Part shown: piece after piece, positions 1 through 7,532 of the stretch
Numbering within the stretch: the first letter of the stretch is position 1
Layout: each line of letters starts with the position of its first letter
IMG/VR virus record: IMGVR_UViG_3300048589_000247
Location: 1 to 30,632 of that record
Source: a virus
DNA length: 30,632 nucleotides
Reading direction: 5' to 3' (one strand)
Program-made: the position numbers and the translations under genes
The notes under the pieces: generated by a model
What the model was told of the DNA's origin: nothing
What the model saw: only the letters and a program-made list of their open reading frames with translations
Databases searched by the model: none

Positions 1-2
1 CT

Positions 3-101
3 GACGGAGTGCGTTTGTTCGAGGAAATCAAGGGGACGTTCGTATTGACGGTTGCGTGTTACGAGCGCACGCCGTGGACCGTGACCATTCAGGCGCCCTA
101 G
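3..101 (+). CDS. 3' end of an unidentified plus-strand gene (partial)
   Basis: An open frame enters from the left edge and ends in TAG at 99-101, giving 32 residues ending TPWTVTIQAP. About three quarters of its third codon positions are G or C, which suits real coding sequence here. It runs convergent to the tape-measure gene and overlaps its stop by a few bases. The product is not recognisable from so short a piece. It could be a phage gene of opposite orientation or the first host gene beyond a truncated prophage. The minus strand of the same stretch holds no obvious downstream tail gene. Confidence 0.4.
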   Translation, partial: DGVRLFEEIKGTFVLTVACYERTPWTVTIQAP

Positions 102-2908
102 CCCCGTCTGCGGGCCATCGCGTGCGAACGCATTTCGAGATGTGACACCGGCAGGTTGTCGGCTTCGTTGATGATGCCGTAGTTGTAGAATCCGCCACCT
201 GCGCCCATTTGTTGCGACTCACGCGGCCCGGTACTGATTCCGGCGGCGGTGGCCATTGCTCCGGCGGCGCTGGTGATCTCCGGCAACCCCTGACGCATGC
301 CGAGCGCCAGCCCTTCCGCCAGGTACCCGCCGATCTCATGAAAGACACGGGACGGCGATTGCACCTGGAGCGCCGCTTCCACCGTCTGCCGGGCGGTGAG
401 CGCCACCTGCAACGCGGCAGCTTGCACGGCGGCGATTGCGCTCAACATGCCGTTCGCCATGCCCTGCACTGCGTTGCGGCCCACGGATTCCAGCCGTCCG
501 AGCGCCCCTTCCACCACGATCACGATGGCTTTGGCGTGCGCGTCCGACGTGCCGAGCGCCTCGGTCATGCCCATCGCAATCGCCCGTGCGAAGCCCCGCA
601 TCATGCCGGTCGTGTTCTGGAGCATGAGGCCCATTTGCTCGCCGATGGTGGCGCTGATCGCAGCGGCCCCGGTGGCAGCGTTGGCATCGGCTGTCGCCAG
701 TGTGTCCGTGATGCTGGTCGGGATCGCGGCCAGCGACGTGTTGAACGTTTCGAGGTTGATAACCGGGATGATGATTTCCGGAAACTCGATTTCCGTCTCG
801 ATCATCACCGGACCGATGAAGCCTTCGTCACCCGGCCCAGGAATAGCCGGCGTGGCAGCCGCTGCCCCCTCGCCGATGAACGGCAGGATGCCGAGCAGCT
901 CGCGCCCCTTATCGACCAGGTTGACGATGTGCCCGACCAGATCGACCAGCCCAGCCGGAATCGCGAACACGACGCTGGAGACGGCGCTGCCCGCCTCGCT
1001 GATCGCGCCGCCCACCTTTTCCGCGCCAGTTTTGGCCGATTCGAGCAGGTCGCCGAGCAGATCGAGGTTGCCGGGCATCGTGATCGTGACGCCGCCGATG
1101 GTGGTTGCCGCCGTACTGATGACATCGCCGATGGTTTCGGCGGCGCTCTTGACGTCGTTGAGTGCGGTTTCCAGCGTATCGAGGCCGGGAATATCGGGGA
1201 TCGTGATGCCCTCGAAGAACGATGACCAGTCGGTCGGGATCGCATCGGTGATCCAGCCGGTGATCTTGTCTGTGAGGTTGCCGAGCTTTTCAATGATCGC
1301 CCCGGTCACATCGGGCACCTTGCCGGTGAAGTAGCCGAGCATCACCCCGGCCACCGGGATCGCGTCACGAATCCACGCGCCGATCTTGTCGCCCCATTTG
1401 CCGAGCTTTTCGAGGACCATGTTGGTGATATCGGGGATACGTCCGGGCAACGATTGCACGCCGGTCACAAGGGCGGAGCCGATGCTGCCCCACGGGATAG
1501 CAGTAAAGGCAGAAATAATCAAACGCGGCAACCGGGTAATCATGCGCACAAACACATCGAACGCGCCGCGCCAGTCGCCCTGAAAGACTTCCTGAATCAG
1601 CCGTCCCATATCGACGAAGTGCCCGCCGACGGCGGTCAGGATCGCATCGATCGGCGCGAATCCGGTTTCGATGCCCCGCACGAACTCGCCGATCGCTTTG
1701 GCGGGCGCGGCCAGCAGATCGCCGATGCCGGCCAGCGCCTTACGCCAGTTGCCCGACATGATGCCGGACCCGGTTTTTTCGAACGCCCGCCCGAGCCGAT
1801 CCAGCAGCCCGGTGACGGCGTTGACGGCAGACGTCACAACCGAATTGACGAGCGCGAACTCATTGAGCCGGGTGAGCAGGGTACTGACTGACGATGCCAC
1901 ACCGTCTACCGCGTCCCGGAATCCCCACCAATTGCCGATATAGGCCGCCGTGAGCAAAGCAATCGCCGCAACCACCAGCCCGATCGGCCCGGTCAGGATC
2001 GCGAACGCCGCCCCAATGGCGGGCAACACGGTGAGCAGCGTCCCCAACACGATCAGGAGCGGACCGATAGCGGCGGCGGCGAGTGCAATCAGCACGATCC
2101 ACCGTTGCCACGATTCCGGCAATCCCTGGAACCGGGTCAGCAGTTCACGGAACACGGCCACGACGCGGGTCACCGTTGGCAGCAACACATTTCCGAGTTG
2201 CGCCCCGACGTCCTTGATTTGCGCACGGAGGATCTTCTGGGAGTTCGCCAGGCTGTTCGAGGTCCGGGCAAAGTCGCCCGTCGCCGCGCCGGCCCGCTGC
2301 TGCATATAGGCGTTGGTGGCGAGGATGCGCTGCTGGGTGGTCATGGCGCCGTTGCCGTCGTGAATCCCCTCAGCCAGCGCGAACTGTTCGAGCGTCGTCT
2401 GATTGAGCATGATGCCGTAGCGGTCAAGGGCGTCGAACTCGCCCCGGTACGCGGCTTGCAGGGCGCTGGTCACGTCTTCGGTGGAGGCGTTGAAGAATGA
2501 GCCGAGATCGGCGGCGAGCTGCAGGTTGGCGTTCGCGAACTCGGCCGCTTCCTGACCGGCAAGGCCAGCCGCCGTGCTGTAGACGCCGAAGACAGCGGCG
2601 GCGCTCAGGTACTCGGCTTTGGCCAGCCCCATGCTCTGCGCGGCGGCGTCGCCGTAGGCCAGCACAGTCGCAGCTCCACTCCCGTAGACCTCATTGACGG
2701 CATTGATCGCTTCCTGCTGATCGGACGCCATTTTGATGGCCAGTCCCGTCGCCGCAATGATCGGCGTCGTCACTGCTGCTGTCGTCCATGCTCCAGCCTT
2801 GCGGATGGACTTGCCGAGCTTGTCGATATCACGCTGCGCCTTGGAAAGCGTCTTAGTCGCGTCGTCCTGCATCGTGAGCAGAATGTTCAGGTTTGCGATC
2901 GTGGCCAT
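98..2908 (-). CDS. phage tail tape measure protein
   Basis: The tape measure sets tail length and occupies the tail tube lumen. The product has about 936 residues. Its first 250 residues resemble the TP901-type tape-measure core (a coiled N-terminus, then an AT/G-rich segment with SMGLAKAEYLSAAAVFGVYS and a QAAYRGEFDALDRYGIML block). Hydrophobic membrane-like segments lie near residues 270-330. Repetitive amphipathic helices follow, and a conserved QSPSRVFHEIGGYLAEGL block near the C-terminus is typical of tape measures. The ATG at 2908 is preferred because GGGA lies 7 bases upstream; an ATG two codons earlier (2914) is too close to it. The start lies inside the chaperone T frame, as usual for this gene pair. 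Confidence 0.93.
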   Translation of the reverse strand: MATIANLNILLTMQDDATKTLSKAQRDIDKLGKSIRKAGAWTTAAVTTPIIAATGLAIKMASDQQEAINAVNEVYGSGAATVLAYGDAAAQSMGLAKAEYLSAAAVFGVYSTAAGLAGQEAAEFANANLQLAADLGSFFNASTEDVTSALQAAYRGEFDALDRYGIMLNQTTLEQFALAEGIHDGNGAMTTQQRILATNAYMQQRAGAATGDFARTSNSLANSQKILRAQIKDVGAQLGNVLLPTVTRVVAVFRELLTRFQGLPESWQRWIVLIALAAAAIGPLLIVLGTLLTVLPAIGAAFAILTGPIGLVVAAIALLTAAYIGNWWGFRDAVDGVASSVSTLLTRLNEFALVNSVVTSAVNAVTGLLDRLGRAFEKTGSGIMSGNWRKALAGIGDLLAAPAKAIGEFVRGIETGFAPIDAILTAVGGHFVDMGRLIQEVFQGDWRGAFDVFVRMITRLPRLIISAFTAIPWGSIGSALVTGVQSLPGRIPDITNMVLEKLGKWGDKIGAWIRDAIPVAGVMLGYFTGKVPDVTGAIIEKLGNLTDKITGWITDAIPTDWSSFFEGITIPDIPGLDTLETALNDVKSAAETIGDVISTAATTIGGVTITMPGNLDLLGDLLESAKTGAEKVGGAISEAGSAVSSVVFAIPAGLVDLVGHIVNLVDKGRELLGILPFIGEGAAAATPAIPGPGDEGFIGPVMIETEIEFPEIIIPVINLETFNTSLAAIPTSITDTLATADANAATGAAAISATIGEQMGLMLQNTTGMMRGFARAIAMGMTEALGTSDAHAKAIVIVVEGALGRLESVGRNAVQGMANGMLSAIAAVQAAALQVALTARQTVEAALQVQSPSRVFHEIGGYLAEGLALGMRQGLPEITSAAGAMATAAGISTGPRESQQMGAGGGFYNYGIINEADNLPVSHLEMRSHAMARRRG

Positions 2909-3613
2909 TGGCATTTCCCGGTTCGCGTGGTTTGAAGGCGCTGCTTGCCCGGAACTTCTGATAGAGCTGGTCCGGTGAGTCCGGGGCCGCTTCCGTTTCC
3001 TGCGGCATCACCCGGAACGCATCGGGCTTGAATCGCTGCTTGCCCTGTGCCGCCGCAATGACCGCGTTCACGACGGCGGCGGTGTTGACGGCGTTCCTGG
3101 CATCGGCAAGTTCTTCACCGAACGGTTCAGCGCCGTAATAGACCATCCATTCCGTGAACTCGCGGCTACTCATTTCGTTCAGCATTCGAGCGACCGGCAT
3201 GCCGAGATGCCCCGCTAGGCGGAAGGCGAATCGTCGTTCTGGCCGCTCTCGGAGTTTTTTGCGAGTTCGTCCTCATCGTCTTTCGACAACCCGGACAGCC
3301 GGGACGCCACCCCGTAGAGCAGATCGACGGCAGCGGCGCTTTTCTCGCCGATCTTGCGGACGTCGGTATCGGCGAAGATGCGCACGCCCGCTTCATCGAC
3401 CACCGACAGCGCCACGAGCTTGGCCCGGATGTTCTGCCGGTTCAGCTCGACGTTCTTTCCGCGCTGGCTGACGATGCTGGTTTCGTAGACGTCCCGTTCA
3501 GCGGCGGTCAGCCCCCGGACCTTGACCGTGCCGTTCCACTCGGGCACGAACACGTCTTCGGTCTGGATGTCGGATACCGCGAAGATCGCGTCACGGGTGA
3601 GAAACGTCGTCAT
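2853..3613 (-). CDS. tail assembly chaperone G-T fusion made by -1 frameshifting
   Basis: Reading starts at 3613 in the G frame, slips back one base at 3254-3260 and continues in the T frame to the stop at 2853, giving about 253 residues. The T-frame stretch before its first internal ATG already reads as good protein (FAFRLAGHLGMPVARMLNEM), followed by SSREFTEWMVYYGAEPFGEE. This is the conserved segment of the gpT-like (DUF4035-type) tail chaperones. In lambda-like phages the minor GT product recruits the major tail protein to the tape measure. The T end overlaps the tape-measure start by 56 bases. The frame assignment is seen directly; the slippage itself is inferred from the canonical site and the gene order. 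Confidence 0.85.
3215..3613 (-). CDS. tail assembly chaperone (gpG-like)
   Basis: This 132-residue protein sits between the major tail protein and the tape measure, the invariable place for gpG-type tail chaperones. It contains EDVFVPEWNGTVKVRGLTAA near residues 19-38, a motif common in this family, and an acidic, Ser/Asn-rich C-terminus (SKDDEDELAKNSESG) that is replaced by the T segment on frameshifting. GGAGG lies 8 bases before the ATG. It should be the abundant product of the pair. Confidence 0.85.
   Translation of the reverse strand: MTTFLTRDAIFAVSDIQTEDVFVPEWNGTVKVRGLTAAERDVYETSIVSQRGKNVELNRQNIRAKLVALSVVDEAGVRIFADTDVRKIGEKSAAAVDLLYGVASRLSGLSKDDEDELAKNSESGQNDDSPSA
3254..3260 (-). other. 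-1 ribosomal frameshift slippery heptamer AAAAAAC
   Basis: On the minus strand the G frame reads GCA AAA AAC TCC, so the heptamer is A AAA AAC, a canonical X XXY YYZ site. Slipping back one base puts CTC CGA GAG in frame and leads straight into the T frame without a stop. The G-frame stop is 13 codons downstream, at 3215-3217. No downstream pseudoknot was worked out. Confidence 0.85.
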
Positions 3614-3642
3614 GTGCCTTGCCTCCGGTGATTGATGGTGCC

Positions 3643-3687
3643 CGCTGCCCGGACTGCCCCGGAGGCAATCCCGACAGCCGGGCAGCG
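3643..3687 (-). terminator. two-part stem-loop between major tail protein and chaperone genes
   Basis: The outer stem pairs CGCTGCCCGG (3643-3652) with CCGGGCAGCG (3678-3687). An inner stem can pair 3651-3658 with 3664-3671, with one mismatch on the plus strand that becomes G-U on the minus strand. There is no U tract, so this is not a standard intrinsic terminator. It may damp read-through or protect the 3' end of the abundant major-tail mRNA. Confidence 0.4.
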
Positions 3688-3701
3688 AACACCCTGATGG
3701 T

Positions 3702-4139
3702 TTACGCGCCGCTCCATGTGCCAGCGCCGGTCACGCGCAATGTCACCGAGCGTGTGAGCACGCCCTGCACGGGCGCTTCATGGCCGATGTTGGTCACGAA
3801 CGCGGCGAAGGTGAGTGTGTCGTCGCCCGACGTGATCGGGAAGACGATCTGAAAGTTGCGCCGCGTGCGCGCCTCGAAGTCGTCCCAGAGATCGTCGTGG
3901 GTGGCGTGCTGGAAGAAGTTGAGATCGAACGTGACCTCGCCGCCGTCTTTTAGCGTGGCGATGTACTCCTTGTACCCGCCGGTCGTGCTGTGGTTGGTGA
4001 CCTCTTCGGTATCGAGCGTGAAGCCCGGCCCGCTGATGTCCCGAACCTCGGCGATCGTGGTGAAGGCCTCGGTCGGCGTCGCGCCGTCTCCGATCTTGAG
4101 CAACGTCCCGAACGAACTGACTGCGCTTGAAAGGCTCAT
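3702..4139 (-). CDS. major tail protein (tail tube)
   Basis: The product has 145 residues with alternating beta strands: an N-terminal GTLLKIGDGATP, then TTIAEVRDISGPGFTLDTEE and a Gly/Thr-rich C-terminus (RSVTLRVTGAGTWSG). This is the pattern of phage major tail tube proteins, which polymerise into the tube. The ribosome site GGGGGAAGG is very strong, as expected for a high-copy structural protein. The gene has its own upstream promoter and hairpin cassette (4165-4254) and is followed by a stem-loop, which suggests separate control of its dosage. Confidence 0.88.
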   Translation of the reverse strand: MSLSSAVSSFGTLLKIGDGATPTEAFTTIAEVRDISGPGFTLDTEEVTNHSTTGGYKEYIATLKDGGEVTFDLNFFQHATHDDLWDDFEARTRRNFQIVFPITSGDDTLTFAAFVTNIGHEAPVQGVLTRSVTLRVTGAGTWSGA

Positions 4140-4164
4140 CGGCCTTCCCCCTTTCTACACAACG

Positions 4165-4210
4165 AAAAACGGCGTTCGATCGGCTCCGCAGTGGAACCGT
4201 CCGAACGCCG
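4165..4210 (-). terminator. hairpin with U tract in the leader of the major tail gene
   Basis: On the minus strand a 9-bp stem (CGGCGTTCG with CGAACGCCG, 4170-4178 and 4202-4210) is followed at once by TTTTT. The loop can form a second stem (GGTTCC with GGAGCC, one G-U). It lies between a promoter-like -10 and the ribosome site, so it can act as a terminator of upstream transcripts or as an attenuator in the leader of the new one. Confidence 0.7.
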
Positions 4211-4245
4211 CTGGGTCTGCCCGGTGGCGTGATTCAGTTATGGTG

Positions 4246-4254
4246 ATTCTAGCA
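4246..4254 (-). promoter_or_regulatory. extended -10 promoter element upstream of the major tail gene
   Basis: The minus strand reads TGCTAGAAT, a TGn-TANAAT extended -10, just after the TAA of the preceding gene. The surrounding 37 bases match the element at 10519 at 33 positions. No good -35 box is visible, which an extended -10 can tolerate. Transcripts would start near 4239 and pass through the hairpin at 4170-4210. Confidence 0.5.
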
Positions 4255-4256
4255 CC

Positions 4257-4604
4257 TTACGGCAGAACAAAGACGGCGAACAGGACCTCGGCGTGATTTG
4301 CCTCCAGGTAGATCATGCCGTCAGGCTGCCGGAACCCGTTCACCTCCAAGGGCCCGTAGACGATGATGGCGCCGGCGGCGATCGCGTCGGCGGTGATGTT
4401 GCCCGTGCGCCCGTTGACGGCCACGCTATTGATCGTCACCGTCCTGCCGCTTGCGCCGCTGTTTCGGGCGACCACGATTTCCTTGCCCGTGTGGACGAAC
4501 TGGTTCTGGTTCACCGTGTCCGCCGCGGTGAAGGTCGCCGTCACGCCGTCCGTCGGCCACCCGCTCCGGGTCAGCTCCGTTTTCGTCAGGGTCGTTCGTG
4601 GCAT
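4257..4604 (-). CDS. small beta-rich head-tail region protein, function unknown
   Basis: The 115 residues include VNQNQFVHTGKEIVVARNSG, NGRTGNITADAIAAGAIIVY and a C-terminal EANHAEVLFAVFVLP. The sequence looks like a compact beta-sandwich. It lies between the tail terminator block and the major tail protein, where decoration or joining proteins often occur. No catalytic motif is seen. The start ATG lies inside the long tail of the 4776 reading frame and has only a weak upstream purine stretch, so translation may be coupled or the true start may differ. Confidence 0.7.
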   Translation of the reverse strand: MPRTTLTKTELTRSGWPTDGVTATFTAADTVNQNQFVHTGKEIVVARNSGASGRTVTINSVAVNGRTGNITADAIAAGAIIVYGPLEVNGFRQPDGMIYLEANHAEVLFAVFVLP

Positions 4605-4776
4605 CTGCTGGATCGCTTTCTGCCGGCTTGATTGCCCGGCGCTTCATCTTCTCGGCTAATGCCTGTTGGCGCTCCTGATCGGCTTGCCACGCGGCAAACA
4701 CGTCAGCGTCGATGGTGGTGAACTTGCCGTCGGGCGACTCATAGAGCGGCCGCCCGCGATAGGTCTTGTCAGTCAT
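4426..4776 (-). CDS. small charged protein overlapping the next gene, function unknown
   Basis: It starts at an ATG that overlaps the stop of the tail terminator gene by 8 bases. Roughly the first 57 residues look like real protein: MTDKTYRGRPLYESPDGKF, then a helical AAWQADQERQQALAEKMKRR. Beyond that the frame overlaps the 4604 gene by 179 bases and turns into Gly/Arg/Pro-rich sequence typical of a shadow frame. Either the gene really has this long overlap, or a small indel has removed its natural stop near 4604. The short N-terminal part has the look of phage proteins of the tail-joining region. Confidence 0.5.
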   Translation of the reverse strand: MTDKTYRGRPLYESPDGKFTTIDADVFAAWQADQERQQALAEKMKRRAIKPAESDPADATNDPDENGADPERVADGRRDGDLHRGGHGEPEPVRPHGQGNRGRPKQRRKRQDGDDQ

Positions 4777-5236
4777 GCAGGATATCCACCTGGTACGAAA
4801 CGTCGACTTCGAACCGATGGCCGAGGCCATCGATCCCGCCCGATTGCGGAAAGAGCGGACTGCGGCGAATCGGCACGCCCGAGCCGGGCGTGCCGGGATC
4901 GCCCATCGCGACGACCTGGCCGTTGAAGCGATCTCGTGAGAACGCGGCCATCAGCGCTGTAATGACGCCCTGCGCGTAGGGTTCGACCGCCTTGTAGTCC
5001 ATGAGCAGGTCAGACCGCAACACGAACACGTCAATGAGAATCGTGTCGAACGTCCAGTAGTTCGGGTAGCCGTTGCCGCCGTGGGAACTGCCGAGCGCGG
5101 CCCGCCCCGGTCCCGGATAGACCAGACAGATGACCGGGTTCTCATCCTGTTCGCTCGGGTACTCATCGGGATTCAGCCCCGGCAAGCCCCGCAACACCGT
5201 CCGAATTTCGGCCAGCACGTTTTCCTGTTGGGTCAT
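4769..5236 (-). CDS. tail terminator / tail completion protein
   Basis: This 155-residue protein begins with an amphipathic helix (ENVLAEIRTVLRGLPGLN) and continues with beta strands (NPVICLVYPGPG, NYWTFDTILIDVFVL), ending in HRFEVDVSYQVDILHD. Order and size match tail terminator proteins that cap the tail tube before head joining: it lies after the HK97 gp10-like gene and before the major tail protein. It overlaps the upstream gene at ATGA, and GGTGG precedes the start. The role rests on position and overall fold pattern. Confidence 0.7.
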   Translation of the reverse strand: MTQQENVLAEIRTVLRGLPGLNPDEYPSEQDENPVICLVYPGPGRAALGSSHGGNGYPNYWTFDTILIDVFVLRSDLLMDYKAVEPYAQGVITALMAAFSRDRFNGQVVAMGDPGTPGSGVPIRRSPLFPQSGGIDGLGHRFEVDVSYQVDILHD

Positions 5237-5721
5237 GCGCCACCCCCGGCGGCTGCGGCCCGTTGCTCGATCTCCCTGGCCATCTGCTTGAGCAGGCGCG
5301 GAATCTTCGGCACCGTGTCATCAAGCGCCGGCTGCAGAAACGGCTTTGGCTCGGTGCCCGCGTTCATGATGTGCAGCGCGATCGGCCACCCCGCGCCCTC
5401 ACCCATCCCCTTGCGCCGCGCCCAATCCTCGAGCGGACCAACGGGCGGCATTTTACCGGGCGGCCGTCCGAGTTCGGTGGCGCGGGCGTACTCAAGGTTC
5501 GAGCCGACCTTCACCCAGCGCGGCATGTAGGCGGCATCGACGTCGTAGGCGATGGAATCCCGCAGGCCGCCGCGGTCAACGCGGGCGTGCTCGCGGGCCT
5601 TGCCCTGCACGCTGATGCCCGCCCGGGTGAGCAGGTTGCGGGCCGGGATCGCCACGATGTCCGTGTCGAGCGCCCGGATCGCCTCGTGCAGCCCTTCGAT
5701 GCGAATGACGGCGCGTGCCAT
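5233..5721 (-). CDS. HK97 gp10-like neck / tail-joining protein
   Basis: The product has 162 residues: MARAVIRIEGLHEAIRALD, then NLLTRAGISVQGKAREHARV, a strand with KVGSNLEYARATELG, and a C-terminal PKPFLQPALDDTVPKI. The SNLEYA and KPFLxPAL patterns are hallmarks of the HK97 gp10 family, which bridges head connector and tail. The ATG at 5721 has GGGAGG 5 bases upstream; longer in-frame readings upstream lack a ribosome site and overlap the connector gene. Confidence 0.85.
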   Translation of the reverse strand: MARAVIRIEGLHEAIRALDTDIVAIPARNLLTRAGISVQGKAREHARVDRGGLRDSIAYDVDAAYMPRWVKVGSNLEYARATELGRPPGKMPPVGPLEDWARRKGMGEGAGWPIALHIMNAGTEPKPFLQPALDDTVPKIPRLLKQMAREIEQRAAAAGGGA

Positions 5722-5722
5722 G

Positions 5723-6334
5723 TCAGCCTCCCACGAACCCGACGTTGAAACGCCGGTACGGGTCGAGCAGTTGCCGCACCACCGGATCAACACGCGGCGT
5801 GTACTGCACGGCGTTTTCCTGCACGGTGCCAGCGGTGCCGAACGGCGCTTTGGCCGTCTGATTGAGCCGCACGGCGATCATCAGGCAGGCTTCCGCGATC
5901 GGTTCGGGAATCGACGGCCAGCCCCAGTCGCCGGTGATGCGCACGCCCCGGCGCGTGCGCGGGAATGCCAGCACCGAGTTCGGGTTCACCATGATGCCGG
6001 TGTAGGGCCGTCCGAGTTGCGCGGCGTTGTAGGGTTCGAGGTCGTAATCGTTCGCCGTCCACGTCGTGCTGTACGTGCGGTTGCCGAGATCGTCCGTTTC
6101 CAGCGTCGTCAGGGCGGTCAGGTCGTCAATGAACACCATGTCGCCCCACTCCGCCGTGAAGATGCGGGTGGCGGCGGTGGCGGGGTAGAAGTGCCGGTTG
6201 CAGAGGCCGTCGATTTCGCGGGACGCCGCCTCGATGATCTGTTCGAGCTTGGCGTCGTTGGCGTCGGTGTTCCCTCCGCTGCCGAGCCGGCCTTTCAGAG
6301 CTTCGAGGGTGGTGTAGCCGTTGACGATAGCCAT
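5723..6334 (-). CDS. head-tail connector (gp6-like adaptor)
   Basis: The 203-residue protein begins VNGYTTLEALKGRLG, continues with a helix LEQIIEAASREIDGLCNRHF and TRIFTAEWGDMVFIDDL, and has a conserved GDWGWPSIPEPIAEACLM block. This is the pattern of gp6/gp15-type adaptors that form a ring under the portal. AGGAG sits 5 bases before the ATG. The gene ends 2 bases before the gp10-like gene. Confidence 0.85.
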   Translation of the reverse strand: MAIVNGYTTLEALKGRLGSGGNTDANDAKLEQIIEAASREIDGLCNRHFYPATAATRIFTAEWGDMVFIDDLTALTTLETDDLGNRTYSTTWTANDYDLEPYNAAQLGRPYTGIMVNPNSVLAFPRTRRGVRITGDWGWPSIPEPIAEACLMIAVRLNQTAKAPFGTAGTVQENAVQYTPRVDPVVRQLLDPYRRFNVGFVGG

Positions 6335-6342
6335 GAGGGCTC

Positions 6343-7272
6343 CTAGGCTGGGTTGATCGCAACCATTGCGCCACTGATGATGAAGATATTTCCGGTGGTT
6401 GTCGTTGCAACGGTGCGCGTGCCGGTTGTGCCGGATGACTCAAGAACTTCGAGACTAACGCCTCCGGCATACCCAGCCCCGCTACCAGACTCATCGAACG
6501 CCCCGCCCTCGAATGTCACCGCCGGACTACCGTCGCCTGCGGACACCGCAAGCGTAATGAGTGCCGTGCCAGCAGCGTCCGGGGCGATGGCGTCAAGTTC
6601 CACGGATTGCGTTGACGCCGCAAATCCGCCGAATTCAGGCGTGCCCGCAACGTTGACAATATCGCCGTTGTTGTATCCGCTCACCCGTGCGATCACGTAG
6701 TTGTAGAGCGCCCAATCCGGGTCAGGGGCAAATGGCGATGTTTCGTTGCCGTCAGCAATCCGATACTGCAGGATGTGCCAGTTGTACTCGCCTCCACCCG
6801 CGTCGATCGTCGTGAATCCGTCAAGCGGGGCGGCCAGTTCATCCTCCCAATACACGAGCGCCAGCAACAAGTCGCCCGCCACGATGCCAGTTGGCAGCGT
6901 GACCGCGCCGGGATAGTTCCCTGACACTGAGATGGATTCAATCAGCGGATCGCTGGCCGGCGGCTCATGCTCGTTGACCGCCGTGATGACCGCATTGAAG
7001 CGCGCCGTCGATGGGCGGCACTCGTACCCATCGGTGGCGAACTCCGGCAGCAGCGCCACCGCGCCCCCGTTGTCGTTCAGCGCCGTGATGATCTCGTTGA
7101 GCTTGGCCGTCGATGGTTCCACCTGTTGCCCGTCCGTGTCGAACTCCGGCAGTAACGCGATCTCTGCGCTGGCCGCCGTGTTCGCCGACGCGATCACTTC
7201 GTTGATCTTGGCGGTCGTCGGTTCGACCTGGTAGCCGTCCGCGTCGAATTCGGGCAACAGGGGAATGCTCAT
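6343..7272 (-). CDS. triple-repeat protein with beta-rich C-terminal domain, candidate head fibre
   Basis: The 309 residues have two parts. Residues 5-103 hold three copies of a 30-35-residue unit of the type LLPEFDxDGxxVEPSTAKxN followed by a helix EIITALN. Residues 110-309 are Gly/Thr/Val-rich with strands such as DLLLALVYWED and NIFIISGAMVAINPA, like a jelly-roll or carbohydrate-binding-type sandwich. It is transcribed between the capsid-decoration genes and the connector. Repeats that would suit trimerisation or stalk formation plus a terminal sandwich suggest a capsid or neck fibre. That role is an inference; the family is not one I can name. Confidence 0.7.
   Translation of the reverse strand: MSIPLLPEFDADGYQVEPTTAKINEVIASANTAASAEIALLPEFDTDGQQVEPSTAKLNEIITALNDNGGAVALLPEFATDGYECRPSTARFNAVITAVNEHEPPASDPLIESISVSGNYPGAVTLPTGIVAGDLLLALVYWEDELAAPLDGFTTIDAGGGEYNWHILQYRIADGNETSPFAPDPDWALYNYVIARVSGYNNGDIVNVAGTPEFGGFAASTQSVELDAIAPDAAGTALITLAVSAGDGSPAVTFEGGAFDESGSGAGYAGGVSLEVLESSGTTGTRTVATTTTGNIFIISGAMVAINPA
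6964..7260 (-). repeat. three in-frame repeats coding for LLPEF units
   Basis: Protein residues 5-39, 40-73 and 74-103 each begin LLPEF, share DG at the same place, then P-S/T-T-A-K/R and an Asn, and end in a short helix. The DNA copies differ at many positions, so this is an old duplication held by selection rather than a recent slippage. Confidence 0.85.
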
Positions 7273-7532
7273 CGCTTGCCTCTCACCGCCTTGAACGTCG
7301 AGGTGTCCATTGGCTCCTGAACGCCGCGATCAGCCCGGTTCTTCGCCGCCGTCACCTGACGGTTGCTCGGTGCCTTTTCGACCGCTCGCGCGCCCGATTT
7401 GACCGGTTCGAGGGTTCCCGGGGCGTCCCGGTTGATCGCTTCGGCCTCGGCCTCAGTCAACTCAACCACGTCGCCCTTCGCGCCCTCGCCGTAACTTGAG
7501 CGGTAGCGTTGGGTGAATCGGTACTCAGCCAT
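7269..7532 (-). CDS. small head-region protein, function unknown
   Basis: The 87 residues start MAEYRFTQRYRSSYGEG and contain KGDVVELTEAEAEAINRDAP, a pattern often found in short proteins next to phage capsid genes. The C-terminal half is basic and Lys/Arg-rich. The ATG overlaps the stop of the preceding gene (TAATG) and its own stop overlaps the fibre gene start at ATGA, so all three are translationally coupled. Confidence 0.6.
   Translation of the reverse strand: MAEYRFTQRYRSSYGEGAKGDVVELTEAEAEAINRDAPGTLEPVKSGARAVEKAPSNRQVTAAKNRADRGVQEPMDTSTFKAVRGKR

Noticed and set aside
209-1334. Long plus-strand frames across the tape measure gene
   Set aside because: They are His/Arg/Asp- or Ser/Pro-rich shadows of the tape measure on the other strand, with no ribosome site or recognisable domain.
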